Shown here: piece after piece, positions 27,274 through 38,895 of the stretch
Layout of the letters: each line of letters starts with the position of its first letter
How positions within the stretch are numbered: position 1 is the first letter of the stretch
Assembly: GCF_900129315.1 (NCBI RefSeq)
Contig: NZ_FQUS01000003.1
Coordinates: 186,001-250,000, forward strand
From: Fodinibius roseus
GTDB taxonomy: Bacteria > Bacteroidota > Rhodothermia > Balneolales > Balneolaceae
Length of the DNA stretch: 64,000 nt
Reading direction: 5' to 3'
Program-made: the position numbers and the translations under genes
The notes under the pieces: generated by a model
Databases searched by the model: none
Told to the model about the DNA's origin: nothing
Seen by the model: the letters and a program-made list of their open reading frames with translations, nothing else

Positions 27274-28506
27274 ATGTATTTACGATCTCTGCTGCTGCTT
27301 TTAACTGTTTGCACCTATGCTTGCCAGTCTCAGTCATCCGGCTCCCATTCCGGCGTTAAAGTGGGGGCGCACGTACTGATCGATGAGCATCTCGACGAAC
27401 TGGAAGGGAAGCGGGTGGGACTGGTGATGAACCCCACCGCGCGCGTGGAGGAGGAGCATATGCTTGATACGTTATTGGCAAGGGGTGTCAACGTGACCGC
27501 TCTGTTTGCCGCAGAACACGGCTTCCGGGGCGATGCAGGAGCGGGGGAAACCATTGAAGACGGGGTTGACCAGGCGACGGGACTACCGGTCTTTTCGCTC
27601 TACGGGGAGACCAAAAAACCCACCGCCGGGATGCTTGAGGAGGTCGACCTGCTTCTTTTTGACATGCAGGATGTGGGAGCTCGTTTCTACACCTACAACG
27701 TCACGCTCGGCAATGTCATTGAGGCCGCTTCGGCCCACGGCGTGCCGGTGTGGGTGCTCGATCGTCCCAATCCCGCGGGCGGCAACTACATTTCGGGATG
27801 GATGCTGCAGGATGAGCACCGCTCGTTTGTGGGCGGCTACCCCATTCCCATGGCCCACGGGATGACCCTGGGAGAACTGGCCAGGATGATGGTCGGTGAA
27901 CAGTGGATTGAGTATGCGGACAAAAGCACGCTGCGCGTCATTCCTATGGAGGGGTGGCAGCGCGCCATGAAATGGCGGGAAACGGGACTGGAATGGATTC
28001 CGCCTTCTCCCAACCTGCCGACATTCCGGCATGCCTATCTCTACCTGGGAACGGTCCTTTTTGAGGGGGTGAATATTTCAGAGGGACGCGGAACGCCGGA
28101 TCCCTTTATGATGATCGGTTCACCCTCTACGACATTGACGACCAGCCATATTGCCCCGCTCCGGCGTAATTTTGAGGGCGTTAATATCGAACGAATCTCC
28201 TTTCGACCCAGGTCCATACCGGGGAAAGCCCCAAGCCCCAAGTTCGAGGGAGAGCGATGTCACGGGGTAGAACTGCAAATTACGGATATTAACCGCGTTG
28301 ACCCGATAGCACTGGGAGTCGAGCTGCTGGCTGCAATGCTGGATGCCACGCCGAAGGCTGAACTCTCCGGTTTTATAGAGAAGCTCAGCGGTATAGACCG
28401 GTCGGAACTCCTGCAACAGCTGGAAGACGGGAGCTACCGGGAGCAGTGGGAAGAGACGGCGGAGCAGTTTTCCGAGCAGCGGTCAAAATATTTACTGTAT
28501 GAATGA
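27274..28506 (+). CDS. namZ: Exo-beta-N-acetylmuramidase NamZ (DUF1343) lipoprotein
   Basis: The 410-residue protein begins with a lipoprotein-like signal (LLLTVCTYAC). The DUF1343/NamZ hallmarks are present: KRVGLVMNPTARV, ALFAAEHGFRG, LLFDMQDVGARFYTY, VLDRPNPAGG and YLGTVLFEGVNISEGRGT. NamZ-type enzymes (glycoside hydrolase family 171) remove terminal MurNAc from peptidoglycan fragments outside the cytoplasm, supplying amino sugar for recycling. The protein probably acts in the periplasm. The gene stands alone between ndk and the convergent rlmB. A 322-bp gap after it holds repeat copy E. Confidence 0.9.
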   Translation: MYLRSLLLLLTVCTYACQSQSSGSHSGVKVGAHVLIDEHLDELEGKRVGLVMNPTARVEEEHMLDTLLARGVNVTALFAAEHGFRGDAGAGETIEDGVDQATGLPVFSLYGETKKPTAGMLEEVDLLLFDMQDVGARFYTYNVTLGNVIEAASAHGVPVWVLDRPNPAGGNYISGWMLQDEHRSFVGGYPIPMAHGMTLGELARMMVGEQWIEYADKSTLRVIPMEGWQRAMKWRETGLEWIPPSPNLPTFRHAYLYLGTVLFEGVNISEGRGTPDPFMMIGSPSTTLTTSHIAPLRRNFEGVNIERISFRPRSIPGKAPSPKFEGERCHGVELQITDINRVDPIALGVELLAAMLDATPKAELSGFIEKLSGIDRSELLQQLEDGSYREQWEETAEQFSEQRSKYLLYE

Positions 28507-28526
28507 ATTAGCGTAACCACGTCTCC

Positions 28527-28586
28527 GTTGCTATTTTCCTTCGCCCTGCTGAGGGACAAAATTACCTGATGAGAAATCCGGGGTTT
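28527..28586. repeat. Short two-copy intergenic similarity, copy 1
   Basis: TTCGCC-TGCTGA, then TGAGAAATCC and GGTT recur with the same spacing at 37967-38025. By eye about 70% of ~58 positions agree. It lies just after namZ. Function unknown; possibly the remnant of a repeat. Confidence 0.4.
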
Positions 28587-28640
28587 AGGTCTTTTCAGGA
28601 GGCTGAAAGAATGTTCGAAAGCAACTGCCTTAATGTTAAG

Positions 28641-28778
28641 AGTGTTTTGAAAAACCAGGGTTTTGCTCCATATCAACCCCTGAGCGATTTTAAAATCGCG
28701 GTGTATTGACTATACCTGAGGAAGTTGAAATTGCGAAAATGCAGAGATTGGGGAAAAAACAGTTTTGCAAAAGGGTGC
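28641..28778 (+). repeat. Dispersed palindromic intergenic repeat, copy E
   Basis: It begins AGTGTTTTGAAAAACCAGGG and ends AGTTTTGCAAAAGGGTGCT. The middle carries CAACCCCTGAGCGATTTTAA and TTGCGAAAATGCAGAGATTG, matching copies A, C and F. It lies between the convergent namZ and rlmB genes. Confidence 0.75.
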
Positions 28779-28828
28779 TTTTAAGATGGCCGCATGATGA
28801 TTTTTTGCTCCGAGTTCGCGGGTGCTAA

Positions 28829-29572
28829 TTACCGTTTTCGCTTCCATTCGTAGCACAAGAGGGCGGCGCTGACGGAGGCATTCAGTGATTCCACGCTGTT
28901 TTCCATGGCAATGCTAATCCGGTAATCGCAGTGCTCGAGGGTTTTTTGCCGGATGCCGCTGTCCTCACTGCCGATGATAAAAGCGAGGGGACGATCGACT
29001 TCGAGGTCCCACAGCTCCCGGTCGCCCTGCATGTCGAGGCCACCGATCCAGAAGCCGGCGTCTTTCAGTTTCAGGATCGCCTGATTCAAGTTGCCAGCCC
29101 GCACGATGGGAATGCGTCCCGCGGTGCCGGCCGACGTCTTATAAACCGTGGCATTGACCGGTGCCTGGCGATGTTTGGGGACCAGCACGGCTGACAGTCC
29201 CGTCGCTGCTGCTGTGCGAAGGATGGCGCCGAAATTACCCGGATCTTCAATTTCATCGAGCAGCAGGATGGCGGGATAGGTTGAGGTGTCGACTTCCTTG
29301 AGCCACTCCCCGAATTCGAGATACGAAACGGCACTCCTCAACGCCACGACGCCCTGGTCGTTTACCCCGCCTACGAGGTCGTATAGTTTGGCTCCGGGCA
29401 CGTGTGAGATAGGAATGCGATGTTGCGAGGCCAGCTCAAAGATGTCAGAAAGCTGTGAGTCGCGGAGGGAGTCGCGCACAAAGATCTTTTCGAGGCGCCC
29501 GGCTTCATTGGTCAGGGCCTCGCGTATCGGGTTGCGGCCGTATATGTAAATATCGGAGTTTGTGTCAGGCAT
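28829..29572 (-). CDS. rlmB: 23S rRNA (guanosine-2'-O-)-methyltransferase RlmB (SpoU/TrmH family)
   Basis: The protein has 247 residues from the ATG at 29572; the frame extends to a TTG at 29599. An N-terminal substrate-binding domain (YIYGRNPIREAL, IFVRDSL, ISHVPGAKLYDLVGGVNDQGVVA) precedes the knotted SPOUT methyltransferase domain with DEIEDPGNFGAILRTAAATG, FIIGSEDSGI and IAMENSVESLNASVSAAL. It uses S-adenosylmethionine to methylate the 2'-O of a guanosine in the 23S rRNA peptidyl-transferase region (G2251 in E. coli). Paralogous tRNA methyltransferases are similar, but the domain layout favours RlmB. Confidence 0.92.
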   Translation of the reverse strand: MPDTNSDIYIYGRNPIREALTNEAGRLEKIFVRDSLRDSQLSDIFELASQHRIPISHVPGAKLYDLVGGVNDQGVVALRSAVSYLEFGEWLKEVDTSTYPAILLLDEIEDPGNFGAILRTAAATGLSAVLVPKHRQAPVNATVYKTSAGTAGRIPIVRAGNLNQAILKLKDAGFWIGGLDMQGDRELWDLEVDRPLAFIIGSEDSGIRQKTLEHCDYRISIAMENSVESLNASVSAALLCYEWKRKR

Positions 29573-29664
29573 AGAAAAACAGGATTGAAAAATCAACAAT
29601 TTCGGTTAAGTTATAAGTACATGCTGGCTTATTAAGGCTTACTTAAAAGATACGGAAAATAGTT

Positions 29665-30012
29665 ATGAGCAATTCAAAGAGAAATAACGACTGGAAGACC
29701 TCATCCAGGAATCGAAATATAAAGGATTCTATATACGGGCGGGGCCTTTCGAAATTAATGAATCGGATCCATTCGGTATCGAGTATTTATATATTGGCCG
29801 GAACTTTGCAGATTCTCCTGGGATTAACCGTTATAGCCGTGACTATTTTAGGCTATGTGCAGCCGCTTTGGCTGTCTACGCTGCTGACCGGAATGTCGAG
29901 TATTTCGGCCATGGCGGGGTTCTTTCTGGTGTATCATACGGTTTCTAAAATGCATGATCCGAACCTGTTGCTGCGCAATGCCATGAAACGAGTGATGGAA
30001 TCTAAGAATTAA
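29665..30012 (+). CDS. Small two-helix membrane protein, unknown
   Basis: The 115-residue protein has a basic, polar first 35 residues and two transmembrane helices (about 40-65 and 68-93), then a short basic tail. I do not recognise a family. The next small membrane protein starts 1 nt after its stop, so they are translationally close and probably work together. The tail and head would face the cytoplasm. Confidence 0.7.
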   Translation: MSNSKRNNDWKTSSRNRNIKDSIYGRGLSKLMNRIHSVSSIYILAGTLQILLGLTVIAVTILGYVQPLWLSTLLTGMSSISAMAGFFLVYHTVSKMHDPNLLLRNAMKRVMESKN

Positions 30013-30013
30013 T

Positions 30014-30346
30014 ATGACTGACTTTACGGATGACCGGGAACAGCAGCGGATGCAATCGTATATTAATATTCATTTGAAGAATGAAAAACAAACGCTGCCC
30101 ATAGAAGAACAGATTGAGGAACTGTACAAAAAAGATCGCAATAAATGGATTATGCTGGCGGTCAATGTCGCCGCGCTGTTGATTTTCGGCTATTCCTTTT
30201 ATTTTGATATTACCGAACTCAGCCAGACGGTCTTTCTGATTATTATAGCAATTTTCGGTATCAATGTGGGACTCATTTTCTATCAAAAGAAGCAGCTCAA
30301 AGAGCTTGTCGAATACCTGACGTGGAAAAAAGAGCGCGAAAAATAG
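30014..30346 (+). CDS. Small membrane protein with coiled ends, unknown
   Basis: The 110-residue protein has charged N-terminal ~45 residues (QTLPIEEQIEELYKKDRNKW), two hydrophobic helices (about 46-66 and 72-91) and a lysine-rich end. No family is recognised. It follows the preceding small membrane gene by one base and precedes the phosphodiesterase gene by 46 bp, suggesting a three-gene unit. Confidence 0.7.
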   Translation: MTDFTDDREQQRMQSYINIHLKNEKQTLPIEEQIEELYKKDRNKWIMLAVNVAALLIFGYSFYFDITELSQTVFLIIIAIFGINVGLIFYQKKQLKELVEYLTWKKEREK

Positions 30347-30392
30347 ATATTCAGTCGTCAATGAGAACCTTTTGTCCCCTGCATAATATTAT

Positions 30393-31193
30393 ATGACCGA
30401 CCGATATCGGCTGCCCGCGCTCTACAAGCACAATGAAGATGGATGCATCGTGATCGCCCACCGCGGTGCCAGCGCCTATTATCCCGAAAATACGATGGCT
30501 GCTTTCAAGGGTGCCGAAGAACTGGGGGCTGAGATGATCGAGCTGGACGTGCTGTTGAGCAGTGATGGTGTACCGGTGGTTTTTCATGATGCAAAACTTG
30601 AGGGACATAGCAGCGGAAAGGGGCTGCTCTCCGGTTACACGCTTCGGCAGCTTAAAGCACTGGATGCCGGGGCCTGGTTTGATAAAGGTTTTAAGGGGAT
30701 TCACATCCCCACGCTGGAAGAAGTACTGGCGTTTGCCGCCGGTACCATCGCGGTCAACATAGAACTAAAGACGGAGGCCGTCACGGATCGGGGTTCCGGA
30801 GGTGTAGAGGAAAAATGCCTGCGGCTGGTGGAAGAGTATGGGATGGATCGGCACGTTCTGTTTTCCAGCTTTGATTATCGGGCCGTGTCGCACCTGAAAG
30901 CACTGGATCCGGCCGTGCCCGTTGCGCTGTTATACAACCGGTCGGCATCGGGTAAGAGATTGCCCGGCGAGCTTGTGAAGCAGTATAAAGCCGATGCATG
31001 TAATATGAGCTATCGCCAGTTTAACACAAAAAGAAGAAGGGATCTTAACAGCAACGGAATTCCTCATTTTATTTATACCGTGGATCACCCGAATCGGATG
31101 TGGAAGCTGTTGGATGCCGGGGTTACCGGCATTTTTACAAATAAACCGGATCTTCTTAAGGCTGTAATTGACCAGTGGAGGAAAGAACAGTGA
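30393..31193 (+). CDS. Glycerophosphodiester phosphodiesterase (UgpQ-like)
   Basis: The 266-residue protein is a TIM-barrel GDPD. It has the signature IAHRGASAYYPENTMAAF with catalytic HR, the metal ligands E and D in MIELDVLLSSDGVPVVFHD, and NIELK further on. It lacks a signal peptide, so it is the cytoplasmic UgpQ-type rather than the periplasmic GlpQ-type. It hydrolyses glycerophosphodiesters to glycerol-3-phosphate and an alcohol, linking it to lipid turnover. The two preceding small membrane proteins may be co-transcribed. Confidence 0.92.
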   Translation: MTDRYRLPALYKHNEDGCIVIAHRGASAYYPENTMAAFKGAEELGAEMIELDVLLSSDGVPVVFHDAKLEGHSSGKGLLSGYTLRQLKALDAGAWFDKGFKGIHIPTLEEVLAFAAGTIAVNIELKTEAVTDRGSGGVEEKCLRLVEEYGMDRHVLFSSFDYRAVSHLKALDPAVPVALLYNRSASGKRLPGELVKQYKADACNMSYRQFNTKRRRDLNSNGIPHFIYTVDHPNRMWKLLDAGVTGIFTNKPDLLKAVIDQWRKEQ

Positions 31194-31318
31194 AAGCTGG
31201 GGTGGGCCTACTTGCCTCGGTGAGGAGGGTATGGCTGATCGATGAGGGATGGAGGAGAACCCGTTGGGAAATATGGATTCCGGATGGAGAGAACGATTTT
31301 TTTCAAAAAAAATGCATA

Positions 31319-31354
31319 AAGGTTTGAATGATGAGCGGAAACCTTCTATTTTTT
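31319..31354 (+). terminator. Terminator-like hairpin in the pyrG leader
   Basis: AAGGTTT (31319-31325) pairs with AAACCTT (31339-31345), and a run of six T residues follows at 31349-31354. It ends 26 bp before the pyrG ATG and 126-161 bp after the preceding stop. It may end the upstream transcript, or act as an attenuator for pyrG. Confidence 0.5.
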
Positions 31355-31365
31355 ACTTTCCCTAA

Positions 31366-33505
<2,140 letters not shown>

Positions 33506-33509
<4 letters not shown>

Positions 33510-35203
33510 ATATGATAAAACCCGCAACATACGCTTTATTGTTTTGGATGTTGTCGTTGGCTCTCCTTTCCTGCCGGCGGGAACCCCCAGTTACGACCGT
33601 TATTCAGAATGTACAGGGGTATACCTTCTATGGTGATGCCTCAACCCTGAAGGAATTTTCGGCGATGGCGTTTCGGGAGGGGAGAGTGGTGGATGTCTAC
33701 AGCGATACGACGTTTGATGATCCCGTTGCGGATAGGTATATCAGGATTATCGATGGCAAGGGAAAAGTGATGCTGCCGGGACTGATTGATGCACACGGAC
33801 ATGTTATGGGGCTTGGTTTTCAGCAGCTTAATGCAGATTTGACGGGTACGGAGTCGCTGGAGGCCGCACTACAGCGTATTGACGAATACGGGAGCGATCA
33901 CCCCGGGTTATCATGGGTACGGGGACGCGGCTGGAATCACACCCACTGGGATATAGGTCGCTTTCCTACCGCAGCGGAACTTGACCGGGCTGAGCCTAAG
34001 CGCCCGGTTTGGCTGCACCGGGTAGACGGACACGCGGGCTGGGCCAATACCGCAGCGATGAAGCAAGCGGGGGTTACCGCGGCCACCCCGGATCCGGAAG
34101 ACGGAAAGATTATACGTGACGAAACCGGCGCTCCGACGGGTGTTTTCGTAGATGGAGCGATGAGCCTGATCGAGCGTGCCATGCCCGAACCGACGGGCGA
34201 GGCCCGGAGGCAGGCTCTGAAAGAAGCGCTTGAGCAGATGAGCAGCCACGGCTTGACGACGGTACATGACGCCGGGGTAAGCGTGAGAGACTGGAGGCTA
34301 TACCGGCAAATGGCTGATCGCGACAGCCTGACGACGCGGATTTACGCGATGATCTCCGGGGCCGGGGCGACCTTCGACACCCTTGCTCAAAACGGACCGG
34401 TAAAATCATATAACAACGACATGCTGGCCCTGCGCAGCGTTAAGTTGTATGCTGACGGGGCGCTGGGAAGCCGCGGGGCAGCTATGCTTGAGCCGTACCG
34501 TGATAATCCCGGAAACAGGGGATTACTGTTCTCTTCCGAAGAAGAGATGACGAATCAGCTATTGAAAACGGCTTCAGCCGGATTTCAAACCAACGTCCAC
34601 GCCATAGGGGACCGCGCCAACCGCACAGTGCTGAATGCTTTTGCCAATGTCCGGGACAGCCTGGGTCCCCAAAATCTACGCCATCGCATCGAACACGCCC
34701 AGGTCGTTGCCCCCGAAGACATAGCTCGATTTAAGCTGCTGAACATCATCGCCTCTGTGCAGCCCACGCACGCCACCAGCGATATGAATATGGCCGAAGA
34801 CCGTATCGGTACCGGGCGGATGGAGGGGGCCTACGCCTGGCAGACATTCCTGGATCAGGGGACGGTGCTGGCTTCCGGTTCAGACTTTCCGGTGGAACAT
34901 GTCAATCCTTTTTATGGCCTGCATGCTGCTGTCACGCGCCAGGATCACCAGGGCCATCCCGAGGGAGGGTGGTACCCGGGGGAACGAATGAGCCGTAAAC
35001 AAGCTTTGCGCTCGTTCACGCTTGATGCTGCCTACGCGGCTCACCAGGAAGAAGTAACGGGCAGTTTGGAACCCGGTAAATGGGCTGATTTCGTCCTGGT
35101 TGACCGGGATATCCTTGAAGTTCCCGCGCGCACTATTTGGCGGACAAAGGTTCTGGAAACATGGGTGGCCGGAAAAAAAGTGTTTTCTGCCACAGCCCGG
35201 TAG
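33506..35203 (+). CDS. YtcJ-type amidohydrolase lipoprotein
   Basis: The 565-residue protein has a lipoprotein signal (MLSLALLSC). It belongs to the amidohydrolase-3 (YtcJ) group: metal motif GLIDAHGHVMGLG, then RGWNHTHW, KLYADGALGSRGA with the candidate bridging Lys, TNVHAIGDRANR, RIEHAQVV and LASGSDFPVE. The members are poorly characterised imidase/amidase-like hydrolases. The lipid anchor places it in the periplasm or outer membrane. It overlaps the Nudix gene by 4 bp (ATGA), but its role with pyrG is not obvious. Confidence 0.9.
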
Positions 35204-35719
35204 CTTTTGCATAATGCCTGATGCGGTTTGTCGCCCGAACCGTCAATTTCATGCCGGACGCCCGTAACCGGGGTGGAAGTGCAGGCGGAACGCCTGTTTG
35301 TGGTACAGTATTTGTAATATACTCTGAAACGGCTGGACCTAAATTCCGAAGGCGGATAGCAAATTGAATGTGTAACCTGGATTAATGAATGCTTTACGTC
35401 TGTATCCCAGCTGTTTTTGGCGGTATGGAATGCCCTGAAATTCCGGAGTATATGAGGTGGCTCATTGGTTAAATAATAGTTATTATAAGAGCAAAGTTAT
35501 TCTCCGGGTCATATAACCGAAACCGCCGTGAGTATAGTACGGTGTCCCGAACAGAAAGATTGCGATGGATGGGGTGCTGTGCCAGGTCATATATAATGAT
35601 AAAGCATTGTTCAATTGAAGAAATTATGAATCACGGTTTCGATCCCAATATATAGTATACTGTCAGGTATTTTTCATAGATACAAATGCCTATAACACCA
35701 TAAACATCGTTTGACTCCT
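35204..35719. other. Long intergenic region with one small hairpin
   Basis: The 507-516 bp before the transglycosylase gene hold no ORF. CAGGCG-GAA-CGCCTG at 35282-35296, followed by TTTG, could be a terminator for the pyrG operon. No tRNA, known riboswitch or promoter is recognised, although AT-rich tracts near 35640-35710 are likely promoter and leader DNA. Confidence 0.5.
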
Positions 35720-37777
35720 ATGCAACAGACGTTATATTCCGCTCTTATCCTATCTCTGGCGATAAGCTTCTCAGCTACTGCACAACAGTCACAACCCACT
35801 GATGCGATTGAATTAAGGGAAGTCCCTACTTCTCCCATGCTGCTGCCCTATAATAACCCGCTGGAGGATGAGCAAGAGGAAGAGGAACAGGCCGGAACCG
35901 ACCGTTCCTCATTTTCAGGCTCTATGGAAAGCAGCGGGGATTTCAGGAAGGATACGATGCAGCGTATTACTGAAATTTACCGGATACATGTGAAGGCAAT
36001 GGAAGCACAGATGAACGAAAATCCCCTGCAGGCTGAAAAGCATATTACCGATGCATTATACGGACTGCAGGAGTTGCTGGACACCTATCCCGAGTTGCAA
36101 ACGGAGCAGCGGTTTAGTGAGTTATACCGCTCAATCATGACGGAATACCGCAAATTTTACGGAATTAAAGAATCGGAAATGCAGGCGGAGGGCGAAATTT
36201 TTGCAATACAGGAGGAACTTTTTTCTGATAGTGATGAATGGATGAAGGAAAGTTTCAGTGTGCCGGAAAATCTTCCTGCGCCCTCAACCAGCGTGCCTCT
36301 TGTGCAAAATGAGAAGGTCAATCGCTCCCTGATGTATTTTTCTATGAAACGTCCCGAAGTTATGGAGAAATGGTTGAAGCGCTCGGAAAAGTATTTCCCG
36401 ATGATGAAGGAAATTTTTGAAGAGGAGAACGTACCCACGGAGCTTATTCACTTGTCGATGGTTGAAAGCGGACTGAATCCACGGGCTCAGAGCTGGGCTT
36501 CCGCTGTAGGAATGTGGCAATTCATCCGGGGTACGGGATCGGTGTACGGACTCGATGTGACTTTTTGGAAAGATGAACGGCGGGACCCGGAAAAGGCCAC
36601 CCGTGCGGCAGCACGTCATCTCAGGGATTTATACGAGGTATGGGGCGACTGGCACCTGGCGCTAGCCGGCTATAATATCAGTCCCCGCGGACTGAAATAT
36701 GCCATTCGCCGGGGTGGGGGAGAAAAAAACTATTGGGAAGCCTGGCCTCATCTGCCGAGTGAAACCAGGAACTACGTTCCCAGCTATATTGCCGCCACCC
36801 TGATCGGTATGGAGCCGGAATCGTTTGGATTTGACAAAAAATATGAAGAGGATCCTTACAGCTACGATGTGTATCAGGTGGCTCCTTTAATGTCGCTGGA
36901 GTCGCTGGCAGAAGCCGCCGGTATTACCCTTGAAGAGTTAAAAGAATATAACCCTGAACTTCTGCGCTGGGCAACGCCTCCCGGCGGTAAATACCCGCTT
37001 AAGCTGCCGGCCGGCCTGAAAGATACCTTTGCAGAAAATTACGAAGATATACCTAAAGACGAACGCGGATCGAATGTTGCGATGCATACCGTGAGCAGCG
37101 GCGAATCGCTGGGTATCATCGCCCGAAAATACGGCACATCTGTTCAGGCCCTTTATGAGACCAACGAGGGGTTGTCCAGCACCATTCATCCCGGACAAAA
37201 AGTCGTGGTTCCTATTCCCGGCGGCAGCGCGAAGGAAGGCTCCGATGAGATAGCCTCCGGTCGTCCGGCTGATAAAAGCAAGGCTTCGCAGGCCTCCGCC
37301 TCAGAGCCCTCGCCGGAGAGTTCGTCCGGGAAAACGGAAGCTCGGACAGAAAAAAAGCCCAGTGGACCTGTAATTACCTACGAGGTCAGAAAGGGCGATA
37401 CCATTGGTCATATCGCCGAATGGTTTGACGTAACGGCTTCCAAAATAAGAACCTGGAATAACCTGACTGCTTACATACGACCCGGCGACCGGCTGGAGGT
37501 ACACGTCGAGCAATCCAAGAAGTCTTACTATCAGAAAATAAGCCAGATGCCTTTTGACGAAAAGCAGGAAATTGAGCTCAAACAGCGACGGAATGAGGAT
37601 ATTACCCTGGCTTCTCTTATGGGTACTGATGGTGAATATACCGTCCAGCCGAACGATACCCTTATTGATATAGCTAACAAGCACGGTGTTTCCGTGGATA
37701 AACTCAGAGAATTAAACGGCTTAAGCGGTTCCCGGATTCAGGTGGGCGAAACACTGATAATAAACAGTTCCGAATAA
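35720..37777 (+). CDS. Lytic murein transglycosylase with three LysM domains (MltD-like)
   Basis: The protein has 685 residues from the ATG at 35720; a TTG three codons upstream is also in frame. A Sec signal (ISFSATAQQ) and a low-complexity acidic stretch come first, then a helical region. The SLT family-1 domain follows, with catalytic Glu249 in LSMVESGLNPRAQSWASAVG and MWQFIRGTGSVYGL. Three LysM domains start near 456, 554 and 640 (each beginning HTV, YEV or YTV with a GDT-like turn). It cleaves glycan strands to 1,6-anhydro-MurNAc ends in the periplasm, and LysM binds peptidoglycan. It is similar to E. coli MltD, which also has C-terminal LysM repeats. Confidence 0.95.
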   Translation: MQQTLYSALILSLAISFSATAQQSQPTDAIELREVPTSPMLLPYNNPLEDEQEEEEQAGTDRSSFSGSMESSGDFRKDTMQRITEIYRIHVKAMEAQMNENPLQAEKHITDALYGLQELLDTYPELQTEQRFSELYRSIMTEYRKFYGIKESEMQAEGEIFAIQEELFSDSDEWMKESFSVPENLPAPSTSVPLVQNEKVNRSLMYFSMKRPEVMEKWLKRSEKYFPMMKEIFEEENVPTELIHLSMVESGLNPRAQSWASAVGMWQFIRGTGSVYGLDVTFWKDERRDPEKATRAAARHLRDLYEVWGDWHLALAGYNISPRGLKYAIRRGGGEKNYWEAWPHLPSETRNYVPSYIAATLIGMEPESFGFDKKYEEDPYSYDVYQVAPLMSLESLAEAAGITLEELKEYNPELLRWATPPGGKYPLKLPAGLKDTFAENYEDIPKDERGSNVAMHTVSSGESLGIIARKYGTSVQALYETNEGLSSTIHPGQKVVVPIPGGSAKEGSDEIASGRPADKSKASQASASEPSPESSSGKTEARTEKKPSGPVITYEVRKGDTIGHIAEWFDVTASKIRTWNNLTAYIRPGDRLEVHVEQSKKSYYQKISQMPFDEKQEIELKQRRNEDITLASLMGTDGEYTVQPNDTLIDIANKHGVSVDKLRELNGLSGSRIQVGETLIINSSE

Positions 37778-37780
37778 GTA

Positions 37781-37813
37781 ACGGGCTTGTGGCAAAGTGT
37801 TAGCCCGTATTTC
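37781..37813 (+). terminator. Intrinsic terminator after the transglycosylase gene
   Basis: ACGGGCT (37781-37787) pairs with AGCCCGT (37802-37808), followed by ATTTC. It starts 3 bp after the stop codon. Confidence 0.65.
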
Positions 37814-37966
37814 TCACAAAGAGGTTTGGTATATTGTTGTACCCGTATGATACAGATAACCTACTATCGATTTTTGAGGTCAAAAAATCATAACAGTGTG
37901 TACCATACCTCGAACGTTGCCGGTCAGAGGCGTTGAAGATGGCTATAGCGTGCGGGGCGGGTCTGT

Positions 37967-38025
37967 GCTGCTATTGTTCTTCGCCGTGCTGAAGTACAGA
38001 CTTTTTGGTGAGAAATCCTGGTTCG
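37967..38025. repeat. Short two-copy intergenic similarity, copy 2
   Basis: This block matches 28527-28586 with shared TTCGCC, TGCTGA, TGAGAAATCC and GGTT at equal spacing. It lies 26 bp before the GTG start of the PHP gene. Confidence 0.4.
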
Positions 38026-38051
38026 TTACCTGAAATTTTATTTTTGACAGA

Positions 38052-38894
38052 GTGGCAAAAGCAGATTTACATATCCACACGCTGGCCTCGGATGGACATA
38101 TGCGTCCCGCCGACGTGGTTAAGCAGGCTATAAAGCAGAAACTTGAGATTATTGCGATTACCGACCATGATACGTTAAAAGGGTATCGTAAAGCACAGGA
38201 AACCGCTTCAAAAACAGACGAGATCCGGTTGCTGCCCGGCATTGAAATTACGGCAGATTTTAATGGCCGCGAATGCCACCTGCTGGCCTACTGTTTCGAT
38301 CCCGATCATTCCTCCATTCGGCAACTTACCCGTGACCACTACCAGTCGCGCCTGAAAAGAGCTCAATGGATTATCGACCAGCTTTCCCAAAAAGGGTTTG
38401 ATATTGATATTGAAGAAGTGAAGGCAGAAGCTTTCAGAGGCAATATCGGCCGGCCTCATATTGCCGAAGTCCTTTTGAACAAGGGATACGTGGGGTCCTT
38501 CAAGGAAGCGTTTATCCGGTATCTCAGCGACCAGAAACTGGGACCCATCTACAATGAATACTATACGCACCATAAAGTTATCGATACGGTTAAGGAAGCG
38601 GGGGGCGCGGTGATTATAGCCCATCCGGGTAAGCTATATACGGACAGGGAGCTCCAAACACTGGTAGTAGCCGGCGTGGACGGCATAGAAACGATTCATC
38701 CCAGTCACAACTATAAAACCCAGAAACGGATTGAACAATTTGCAGACCGTCACAATCTATTGATCACCGGCGGCAGTGATTTTCATGGCGGCGCCGAAAA
38801 ATACCAGAAATATTTTGGGATCGTAACCATAAATACAAAGTATGTATACCGCCTGTTGAGGCTGACTAACAAGCGAAAAGAAATGACCGTCTAA
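38052..38894 (+). CDS. PHP-domain phosphoesterase
   Basis: The 280-residue protein starts at a GTG. The PHP metal motifs are all visible: DLHIHTLASDG, IIAITDHDTLKGY, LPGIEITA, IIAHPGK and ITGGSDFHG. It resembles the YciV/TrpH group, which hydrolyses 3',5'-nucleotide bisphosphates and short RNA 5' ends. It starts translation of a two-gene unit with ribH, which begins one base after its stop. The link to riboflavin synthesis is not obvious. Confidence 0.88.
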   Translation: MAKADLHIHTLASDGHMRPADVVKQAIKQKLEIIAITDHDTLKGYRKAQETASKTDEIRLLPGIEITADFNGRECHLLAYCFDPDHSSIRQLTRDHYQSRLKRAQWIIDQLSQKGFDIDIEEVKAEAFRGNIGRPHIAEVLLNKGYVGSFKEAFIRYLSDQKLGPIYNEYYTHHKVIDTVKEAGGAVIIAHPGKLYTDRELQTLVVAGVDGIETIHPSHNYKTQKRIEQFADRHNLLITGGSDFHGGAEKYQKYFGIVTINTKYVYRLLRLTNKRKEMTV

Positions 38895-38895
38895 T

